64,000 nucleotides of DNA, from assembly GCF_027947575.1 (NCBI RefSeq), contig NZ_CP116256.1:2542001-2606000 (forward strand). The letters are read 5' to 3'. This document shows, one piece after another, positions 55,359 through 64,000 of the stretch. A program made the translations under genes and the position numbers. The notes beneath the pieces were generated by a model that saw only the letters and a list, made by a program, of their open reading frames with translations, had not been told where the DNA came from and ran no database searches. This stretch comes from Streptomyces rubrogriseus (GTDB lineage: Bacteria; Actinomycetota; Actinomycetes; Streptomycetales; Streptomycetaceae). Position 1 is the first letter of the stretch; each line of letters starts with the position of its first letter.

Positions 55359-58030
55359 TGGAGTCGGCCGAGATTCGTCGCCGCTGGTTGAGCTTCTTCG
55401 AGGAGCGCGGTCACACCGTCGTCCCTTCGGCGTCGCTCATCGCGGACGACCCGACTCTGCTCCTCGTCCCGGCCGGCATGGTGCCCTTCAAGCCCTACTT
55501 CCTGGGTGAGGTCAAGCCGCCCTTCGACCGCGCCACCAGCGTGCAGAAGTGCGTGCGCACGCCGGACATCGAAGAGGTCGGCAAGACCACCCGGCACGGC
55601 ACGTTCTTCCAGATGTGCGGCAACTTCTCCTTCGGCGACTACTTCAAGGAAGGCGCCATCAAGTACGCCTGGGAGCTGCTCACCAGCGCCCAGGACAAGG
55701 GCGGTTACGGCCTCGACCCCGAGCGCCTGTGGATCACCGTGTACAAGGACGACGACGAGGCCGAGCGCATCTGGCACGACGTCGTGGGCGTCCCCTCCGA
55801 GCGCATCCAGCGCCTCGGCAAGAAGGACAACTACTGGTCCATGGGCGTCCCCGGCCCCTGCGGCCCCTGCTCCGAGATCAACTACGACCGCGGTCCCGAG
55901 TTCGGCGCCGAGGGCGGCCCCGCCGTCAACGACGAGCGGTACGTGGAGATCTGGAACCTCGTCTTCATGCAGTACGAGCGGGGCGAGGGCATCGGCAAGG
56001 AGGAGTTCGAGATCCTCGGCGAGCTGCCGAGCAAGAACATCGACACCGGCCTCGGCCTGGAGCGCCTCGCCATGATTCTGCAGGGCGTGCAGAACATGTA
56101 CGAGATCGACACCTCCATGGCCGTCATCAAGAAGGCCACCGAACTGACCGGCGTGGCCTACGGCGACGCCCAGGCCTCGGACGTGTCCCTGCGCGTGGTC
56201 ACCGACCACATGCGCACCTCCGTGATGCTCATCGGCGACGGCGTCACCCCCGGCAACGAGGGCCGCGGCTACGTACTGCGCCGCATCATGCGCCGCGCCA
56301 TCCGCAACATGCGCCTGCTCGGCGCCACCGGCCCGGTCGTCAAGGACCTCATCGACGTCGTGATCGGCATGATGGGGCAGCAGTACCCCGAGCTGGTCAC
56401 CGACCGCGAGCGGATCGAGAAGGTCGCCCTCGCCGAGGAGAACGCCTTCCTCAAGACGCTGAAGGCCGGCACCAACATCCTCGACACCGCCGTCACCGAC
56501 ACCAAGGCCGCGGGCGGCACCGTCCTCGCCGGCGACAAGGCGTTCCTGCTCCACGACACCTGGGGCTTCCCGATCGACCTCACCCTGGAGATGGCCGCCG
56601 AGCAGGGGCTGTCCGTGGACGAGGACGGCTTCCGGCGCCTGATGAAGGAGCAGCGGGAGCGCGCCAAGGCCGACGCCCAGGCCAAGAAGACCGGTCACGC
56701 CGGTGCCGGTGCCTACCGGGAGATCGCCGACAAGGCCGGTGCCACCGACTTCGTCGGCTACACCGACACCGAGACCGAGTCCACGATCGTCGGCATCCTC
56801 GTCGACGGCGCCTCCTCCCCGGCCGCCACCGAGGGCGACGAGGTCGAGATCGTGCTGGACCGCACCCCGTTCTACGCCGAGGGCGGCGGCCAGATCGGCG
56901 ACACCGGCCGGATCCGGGTCGACACCGGCGCCGTGATCGAGGTCCGCGACTGCCAGAAGCCGGTCCCGGGTGTGTACGTCCACAAGGGCGTCGTCCAGGT
57001 CGGCGAGGTGACCGTCGGTGCCAAGGCCCAGGCCTCCATCGACGACCGCCGCCGCAAGGCCATCGCCCGCGCCCACTCGGCCACCCACCTCACCCACCAG
57101 GCCCTGCGTGACGCCCTCGGCCCGACGGCCGCCCAGGCCGGTTCCGAGAACCAGCCCGGCCGCTTCCGCTTCGACTTCGGCTCGCCGTCCGCCGTGCCGA
57201 CGGCCGTGATGACCGACGTCGAACAGAAGATCAACGAGGTGCTCGCCCGCGACCTCGACGTGCGCGCCGACGTCATGGGCATCGACGAGGCCAAGAAGCA
57301 GGGCGCCATCGCCGAGTTCGGCGAGAAGTACGGCGAGCGCGTGCGCGTCGTCACCATCGGCGACTTCTCCAAGGAGCTGTGCGGCGGCACCCACGTGCAC
57401 AACACCGCCCAGCTCGGCCTGGTCAAGCTGCTCGGCGAGTCCTCCATCGGCTCCGGTGTGCGCCGCATCGAGGCCCTGGTCGGCGTGGACGCCTACAGCT
57501 TCCTCGCCCGCGAGCACACGGTCGTCGCCCAGCTCCAGGAGCTGATCAAGGGCCGTCCGGAGGAGCTGCCGGAGAAGGTCTCCGCGATGCTCGGCAAGCT
57601 CAAGGACGCCGAGAAGGAGATCGAGAAGTTCCGCGCGGAGAAGGTCCTCCAGGCCGCCGGCGGTCTCGCCGACTCCGCCAAGGACGTGCGCGGCGTGGCC
57701 CTGGTGACCGGCCAGGTCCCCGACGGCACCACCGCCGACGACCTGCGCAAGCTGGTCCTCGACGTGCGCGGCCGCATCCAGGGCGGCCGGGCCGCGGTCG
57801 TGGCCCTGTTCACCACGGTCAACGGCAAGCCCCTCACGGTCATCGCCACCAACGAGGCCGCCCGCGAGCGCGGCCTCAAGGCCGGTGACCTGGTGCGCAC
57901 CGCCGCCAAGACCCTCGGTGGCGGCGGTGGCGGCAAGCCGGACGTCGCCCAGGGCGGCGGCCAGAACGCGGCCGCCATCGGTGACGCCGTCGACGCCGTC
58001 GAGCGCCTCGTGGCGGACACCGCCAAGTGA
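55358..58030 (+). CDS. alaS: Alanyl-tRNA synthetase
   Basis: This 890-residue class II synthetase charges tRNA-Ala. The catalytic domain (about 1-240) has [15 protein letters not shown] and [20 protein letters not shown]; the tRNA-recognition and editing domains follow, with the [13 protein letters not shown] (H-x3-H) and [13 protein letters not shown] zinc motifs. The C-terminal DHHA1-type domain ends with [16 protein letters not shown]. The ATG overlaps the upstream TGA, and ruvX follows with a four-base overlap. Confidence 0.97.
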   Translation: MESAEIRRRWLSFFEERGHTVVPSASLIADDPTLLLVPAGMVPFKPYFLGEVKPPFDRATSVQKCVRTPDIEEVGKTTRHGTFFQMCGNFSFGDYFKEGAIKYAWELLTSAQDKGGYGLDPERLWITVYKDDDEAERIWHDVVGVPSERIQRLGKKDNYWSMGVPGPCGPCSEINYDRGPEFGAEGGPAVNDERYVEIWNLVFMQYERGEGIGKEEFEILGELPSKNIDTGLGLERLAMILQGVQNMYEIDTSMAVIKKATELTGVAYGDAQASDVSLRVVTDHMRTSVMLIGDGVTPGNEGRGYVLRRIMRRAIRNMRLLGATGPVVKDLIDVVIGMMGQQYPELVTDRERIEKVALAEENAFLKTLKAGTNILDTAVTDTKAAGGTVLAGDKAFLLHDTWGFPIDLTLEMAAEQGLSVDEDGFRRLMKEQRERAKADAQAKKTGHAGAGAYREIADKAGATDFVGYTDTETESTIVGILVDGASSPAATEGDEVEIVLDRTPFYAEGGGQIGDTGRIRVDTGAVIEVRDCQKPVPGVYVHKGVVQVGEVTVGAKAQASIDDRRRKAIARAHSATHLTHQALRDALGPTAAQAGSENQPGRFRFDFGSPSAVPTAVMTDVEQKINEVLARDLDVRADVMGIDEAKKQGAIAEFGEKYGERVRVVTIGDFSKELCGGTHVHNTAQLGLVKLLGESSIGSGVRRIEALVGVDAYSFLAREHTVVAQLQELIKGRPEELPEKVSAMLGKLKDAEKEIEKFRAEKVLQAAGGLADSAKDVRGVALVTGQVPDGTTADDLRKLVLDVRGRIQGGRAAVVALFTTVNGKPLTVIATNEAARERGLKAGDLVRTAAKTLGGGGGGKPDVAQGGGQNAAAIGDAVDAVERLVADTAK

Positions 58031-58530
58031 GCACGCCCGAGAACGACCAGGTGGACGGTCCGGCGATGCGCCGCGGCCGCCGCCTGGCCGTCGACGTCGG
58101 CGACGCCCGCATCGGGGTCGCGTCCTGCGACCCCGACGGCATCCTCGCCACCCCGGTCGAGACCGTCCCCGGCCGCGACGTCCCGGCGGCGCACCGACGG
58201 CTGAGGCAGCTGGTCGCGGAGTACGAGCCGATCGAGGTCGTGGTCGGCCTCCCCCGTTCCCTCAAGGGGGGCGAGGGCCCGGCCGCCGCCAAGGTCAGGC
58301 GCTTCGCGCAGGAGCTGGCCAAGGGCATCGCGCCCGTCCCGGTCCGGCTGGTCGACGAACGCATGACGACGGTCACCGCCAGCCAGGGACTGCGCGCCTC
58401 CGGAGTGAAGTCCAAGAAGGGCCGGTCCGTCATCGACCAGGCCGCCGCCGTGATCATCCTCCAGCAGGCCCTGGAATCCGAACGGGTGTCAGGCAGGCCA
58501 CCCGGCGAGGGCGTCGAAGTGGTCATCTGA
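58027..58530 (+). CDS. ruvX: Holliday junction resolvase-like protein YqgF/RuvX
   Basis: This 167-residue protein of the RNase H-like YqgF family has [16 protein letters not shown] at the N-terminus, [14 protein letters not shown] in the middle and [13 protein letters not shown] with the second acidic site. Members act on pre-16S rRNA or junction DNA. The GTG start overlaps the alaS stop (GTGA), a common order alaS-ruvX-mltG-aroE in actinobacteria. Confidence 0.92.
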   Translation: MSTPENDQVDGPAMRRGRRLAVDVGDARIGVASCDPDGILATPVETVPGRDVPAAHRRLRQLVAEYEPIEVVVGLPRSLKGGEGPAAAKVRRFAQELAKGIAPVPVRLVDERMTTVTASQGLRASGVKSKKGRSVIDQAAAVIILQQALESERVSGRPPGEGVEVVI

Positions 58531-58660
58531 TCGCGGTACGGTAACGTTCCGCGCGATGCGGAGGCATTCGAACAGCCACCGCACAGCAAGAGGCGGAACG
58601 GAAGCGGGCTCTTCGGCAAGGGGGCCCCGGTCCCCGTCGCCTCGCGGCTCTAGGGGATCG

Positions 58661-60409
58661 ATGACTGAGTATGGCCGGGGCCCAGGCTCCGAACCGTGGC
58701 ATCCGGAGGACCCGTTGTACGGGGACGGCGGATGGGGCGGACAGCAGGCCCAGGCGGGTCAGCAGTCCCCCTACGGCGGCCAGCCGCAGCAGTATCCGGA
58801 GCAGCAGGCGCAGCAGGGTTACGGCGACTGGAGCAACGGCGGCCAGTCGTCGTACGGCGGCGGGCAGCCCCAGTACGACCAGTACGCCCACCAGCACCCC
58901 GAACAGCAGTACGACCCGTACGGTCAGCAGCAGTACGACCAGCACCAGTACGGTCAGCAGCAGTACGACCAGCAGTACGCGCCCCAGGCCCAGCCGCAGC
59001 AGGGCTACGACAACGGCGGCTGGGGCGGCGGCGCACACCCCCAGGCGCAGTACCCGGCCGACCCGTCCGACCCCTACGGACAGCAGGCCGGCGGCTACGG
59101 CGCCGAGCAGCCCGACTTCTACGGCACCCCCGAGGCGTACCCGCCGCCGGAGCCGCCCACCCGCCGGCGCGCCGAGCCCGAGCCGCAGCGCACCGACTGG
59201 GACCCGGGACCGGACGAGGGGGAGCACGCCTTCTTCGCCGGCGGGGACGCGGACGAGGACGATGGCGCGCCGGGTGACGGCCGCGACAGCCGGGAGGACC
59301 GCAGAACCAGGGGCGGCGGCAAGCCCAAGAAACGCCGCAGCGGATGCGCCTGCCTGGTGGTCAGCCTGGTGCTCGGCGGCGGCGTGGCGGGCATCGGCTA
59401 TTTCGGCTACCAGTTTTACCAGGATCGTTTCGGCGCGGCCCCGGACTTCGCGGGCGGCGGCAACGGCGAGCAGGTGACCGTCACCATCCCCAAGGGCGCG
59501 GGCGGTTCCACGATCGGCCAGGAACTCAAGCGGCAGGGCGTGGTGAAGAGCGTCGACGCGTTCATCTCCGCCCAGCAGAGCAACCCCCGCGGCAAGAGCA
59601 TCCAGGACGGCGTGTACACGCTGCAGAAGGAGATGTCGGCCGAGAGCGCGGTCGAACTCCTGCTCAGCCCGAAGAGCCGCAGCAACCTGATCATCGCCGA
59701 GGGCAGGCGCAACGCCGACGTCTACAAGCTCATCGACAAACGCCTCGAGGTGAAGGACGGCACCACCGCCAAGGTCGCCAAGTCCGAGTACAAGAGCCTC
59801 GGCCTGCCCGACTGGGCGCTGAACCACAAGGACGTCAAGGACCCCCTGGAGGGCTTCCTCTACCCGTCCAGCTACTCGGCGGCCAAGGGCCAGAAGCCCG
59901 AGGACGTGCTCAAGCAGATGGTGGCACGTGCCAGCGAGCAGTACGAGAAGATCGGCCTCGAACAGAAGGCCGAGGGCCTCGGCCTGGAAGGCCCGTGGGA
60001 GCTGCTCACCACCGCGAGCCTGGTGCAGGCGGAGGGCAAGACGCACGACGACTTCCGCAAGATGGCCGAGGTCATCTACAACAGGCTCAAGACCGACAAC
60101 ACCGAGACGAACCAGAAGCTCCAGTTCGACTCGACCTTCAACTACCTCATGCGCCAGAGCAAGATCCACATCAGCGAGTCCGAGATCAACACCAACCCGG
60201 ACCCGTACAACACCTACTACCACCGGGGCCTGCCGCCCGGACCCATCAGCAACCCCGGCGAAGAGGCCCTGCAAGCGGCGCTCAACCCCACCGAGGACGG
60301 CTGGATCTACTTCGTGGCCACCGACGGCGTGAAGAAGACCGAGTTCGCCAAGACCCACGACGAGTTCCTGAAGCTGAAGGACAAGTTCGATGCCAGCTCC
60401 GGCAACTGA
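58661..60409 (+). CDS. mltG: Endolytic murein transglycosylase MltG
   Basis: This 582-residue enzyme cuts nascent peptidoglycan strands. A 230-residue cytoplasmic N-terminus, very rich in Gln, Tyr and Gly and partly repetitive, precedes one membrane helix (about 230-250, CLVVSLVLGGGVAGIGYFGY). The outer part has the LysM-like subdomain and the YceG catalytic domain, with the catalytic Glu458 in ASLVQAEGKTHDDF and the NTYYHRGLPPGPISNPG signature. The start is ATG 58661, after TAGGGGATCG. The Gln/Tyr-rich extension is much longer than in E. coli MltG. It overlaps aroE by 20 nt. Confidence 0.93.
   Translation: MTEYGRGPGSEPWHPEDPLYGDGGWGGQQAQAGQQSPYGGQPQQYPEQQAQQGYGDWSNGGQSSYGGGQPQYDQYAHQHPEQQYDPYGQQQYDQHQYGQQQYDQQYAPQAQPQQGYDNGGWGGGAHPQAQYPADPSDPYGQQAGGYGAEQPDFYGTPEAYPPPEPPTRRRAEPEPQRTDWDPGPDEGEHAFFAGGDADEDDGAPGDGRDSREDRRTRGGGKPKKRRSGCACLVVSLVLGGGVAGIGYFGYQFYQDRFGAAPDFAGGGNGEQVTVTIPKGAGGSTIGQELKRQGVVKSVDAFISAQQSNPRGKSIQDGVYTLQKEMSAESAVELLLSPKSRSNLIIAEGRRNADVYKLIDKRLEVKDGTTAKVAKSEYKSLGLPDWALNHKDVKDPLEGFLYPSSYSAAKGQKPEDVLKQMVARASEQYEKIGLEQKAEGLGLEGPWELLTTASLVQAEGKTHDDFRKMAEVIYNRLKTDNTETNQKLQFDSTFNYLMRQSKIHISESEINTNPDPYNTYYHRGLPPGPISNPGEEALQAALNPTEDGWIYFVATDGVKKTEFAKTHDEFLKLKDKFDASSGN
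58918..58974. repeat. 30-bp direct repeat in the mltG N-terminal region
   Basis: A 27-bp sequence beginning GTACGGTCAGCAGCAG occurs at 58918-58944 and again at 58948-58974. It encodes a YGQQQYDQ-type unit. Related shorter Gln/Tyr codon runs flank it. Confidence 0.8.
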
Positions 60410-61229
60410 CCGGCGCCGGGCCGCCGTACTCGGCTCCCCGATCGCCCACTCCCTCTCCCCGGTGCTGCACCGCGCCGCCTACGCGGAGCTGGGCCTCGCC
60501 GACTGGACGTACGACCGCTTCGACGTGGACGAGGTGGCCCTGCCGGGCTTCATCGAAGGGCTCGGTCCCGAGTGGGCGGGGCTGTCGCTGACCATGCCGC
60601 TCAAGCGGGCGGTGATCCCGCTGCTCGACTCGGTCAGCGAGACGGCGGCCTCCGTGGACGCGGTGAACACCGTCGTCCTCACCGAGGACGGCCGCAGGAT
60701 GGGCGACAACACCGACATCCCCGGCATCGTCGCCGCCCTGCGCGAGCACGGCATCGAGAAGGCCGAGTCCGCCGCGATCCTCGGCGCCGGCGCCACCGCG
60801 TCCTCGGCGCTCGCCGCACTGGCCCGGATCTGCACCGGCGAGATCGCCGTCTACGTGCGCAGCGCGGCGCGCGCCGACGAGATGCGGGGCTGGGCGGAAC
60901 GGCTCGGCGTCGAGGTACGCCTCGCCGACTGGGCGGACGCGGCGGAGGCACTGCGTTCCCCGCTGGTCGTGGCCACCACCCCGGCCGGTGCCACCGACGC
61001 ACTCGCGGCCGCCGTCCCCGAGATGCCCACCACGCTCTTCGACGTGCTCTACGCCCCCTGGCCCACCGCGCTCGCCGCCCGCTGGTCGGCTTACGGCGGT
61101 GCCGTCGTCAGCGGCCTGGACCTGCTGGTCCACCAGGCGGTACTCCAGGTGGAGCAGATGACCGGCCGGGCCCCCGCGCCGCTGGCCACCATGCGAAAAG
61201 CGGGAGAGCAGGCGCTCGCGGATCGCTAG
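60390..61229 (+). CDS. aroE: Shikimate dehydrogenase
   Basis: This 279-residue NADPH enzyme reduces 3-dehydroshikimate to shikimate. The substrate site motif GSPIAHSLSPVLH, the catalytic Lys72 in LTMPLKRAV, DNTDIPG and the nucleotide-binding GAGATASSALAAL are all present. It overlaps mltG by 20 nt, so translation is probably coupled. It starts the aromatic amino-acid gene group with aroC, aroK and aroB, separated by the small membrane protein gene. Confidence 0.93.
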   Translation: MPAPATDRRRAAVLGSPIAHSLSPVLHRAAYAELGLADWTYDRFDVDEVALPGFIEGLGPEWAGLSLTMPLKRAVIPLLDSVSETAASVDAVNTVVLTEDGRRMGDNTDIPGIVAALREHGIEKAESAAILGAGATASSALAALARICTGEIAVYVRSAARADEMRGWAERLGVEVRLADWADAAEALRSPLVVATTPAGATDALAAAVPEMPTTLFDVLYAPWPTALAARWSAYGGAVVSGLDLLVHQAVLQVEQMTGRAPAPLATMRKAGEQALADR

Positions 61230-61276
61230 CATCCCTCCGGTTCCGCAGGGGGCGGAACGGGAGGGGAAGACGTTCC

Positions 61277-61597
61277 ATGTACACAGGTGTGCCGCTGGCC
61301 TCGGCCAAGAGCCAGATCTTCGAGGCCGTCCTGGGCTTCCTGCCCGACTGGGTGCAGATCACGGTGCTCGCCCTCGTCGTGCTCGCCGTCGTCGCGAGCT
61401 GGGTGGTCAAGGTGCGGCGCGGGCTCGCCCGGCGCCGCGCGAACCGCGCGGGGCTGCCCCTGTCCGGGGAGGCACGGCCGGGGCAGAGCGGGGCCGACTT
61501 CCTCGGTCCCTACGCGCCGGCGCAGCGGCCGGAGAGCGGCGCGGACTTCCTCGGTCCCTACGCGCCTGCGCGGCGGCAGGGCGACCGTCCCGCGTGA
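61277..61597 (+). CDS. Small membrane protein with duplicated C-terminal motif
   Basis: This 106-residue protein has one membrane helix (about 26-45, VQITVLALVVLAVVASWVV), a basic stretch (KVRRGLARRRANR) and two copies of SGADFLGPYAPA at residues 71 and 87. I do not recognise the family. The ATG at 61277 follows GGAGGGGAAG. It lies between aroE and aroC, so it may be co-transcribed with them. Confidence 0.75.
   Translation: MYTGVPLASAKSQIFEAVLGFLPDWVQITVLALVVLAVVASWVVKVRRGLARRRANRAGLPLSGEARPGQSGADFLGPYAPAQRPESGADFLGPYAPARRQGDRPA
61487..61582. repeat. 48-bp direct repeat in the small membrane gene
   Basis: The DNA encoding SGADFLGPYAPA is repeated with a 48-bp offset (61487 and 61535). The shared core GACTTCCTCGGTCCCTACGC is exact in both. 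The duplication is recent by appearance, since even third codon positions agree in the core. Confidence 0.8.
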
Positions 61598-61839
61598 CGC
61601 CGCCCGGGTCCGCCGCGTCCGGCGGGCGCTCCGTCCGCGTTCCGTCCGTGTGATCAGTCCGCGTTCCGTGCGCGCGTCCCGTCCGCGCGTCCGGCAAATG
61701 GACCGGCGACCGGGTCCGACGGCCGGACGTGGGAGGATCGGAGGCGGCGGACCGGGGCCGCGCACCCGGTCGGACCGTCGCGTACGCGAAGAAGGCGCGT
61801 ATGCGGGGCATACCGGGGCGCGAGCACTGAGGAGCACCG

Positions 61840-64000
<2,161 letters not shown>

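Overview
The window is a very GC-rich actinobacterial chromosome segment, almost certainly Streptomyces. Evidence for this is the presence of ssgB (a sporulation gene confined to sporulating actinomycetes), GTG and TTG starts, leaderless promoters, 4-nt ATGA/GTGA gene overlaps, and a gene order that I recall from memory as the region running back from the shikimate genes (about SCO1494) past alaS, rpsD, relA, secDF, ruvCAB, pdxST, thrS and ssgB in S. coelicolor. It is mostly core housekeeping DNA with a few accessory patches. No integrase, transposase, CRISPR array or secondary-metabolite core enzyme was seen.

Layout. 1-4230: end of a SpoU-type RNA methylase, a membrane Ser/Thr kinase, a small membrane protein, an APH-fold phosphotransferase and a zinc-ribbon protein. 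4237-4699: a minus-strand tRNA array (Gly, Cys, three Val-GAC). 4877-9964: pabB-pabC, a two-domain GNAT protein, a DsbA-like protein, membrane proteins and a CGNR zinc-finger protein. 10299-11356: ssgB and a divergent PGPGW membrane protein. 11457-19183: two identical tRNA-Val(CAC) genes flank a carbohydrate module: lipoprotein binding protein, two permeases, a DUF624/YesL-like protein, a Tat-exported YetA/PL26-like putative rhamnogalacturonan lyase, and an SRPBCC protein. 19322-26539: DEDDh exonuclease, a DUF4365 gene pair, thrS, a HIT protein and a large unknown membrane protein.

26827-32633: an EF-G-like GTPase with altered G motifs, then pgsA, a phosphatidylinositol-mannoside acyltransferase and pimA as a tightly overlapping phospholipid operon. 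32745-37479: pdxS-pdxT (PLP synthesis), yebC and ruvC-ruvA-ruvB (Holliday junction processing). 37655-44496: yajC-secD-secF (Sec translocation), apt and relA ((p)ppGpp). 44575-51237: DUF349 protein, PPIase, metallo-beta-lactamase-fold hydrolase, hisS, VKOR and rarA. 51531-58530: rpsD with a long leader, an NB-ARC/TPR regulator without a DNA-binding domain, DUF948 and DUF6167 proteins, alaS and ruvX. 58661-64000: mltG, aroE, a small repeat-bearing membrane protein, aroC, and a continuous open frame joining shikimate kinase to 3-dehydroquinate synthase that runs off the end.

The points most worth a second look are: the aroK-aroB in-frame fusion with an internal Shine-Dalgarno and start; the carbohydrate/PL26 module between two identical tRNA genes, with LacI-type operator-like palindromes over its promoter; the DUF4365 nuclease-like gene pair; the EF-G paralogue lacking the NKxD motif; and the Lys/Ala/Thr/Asp-rich repeat insert in SecD.
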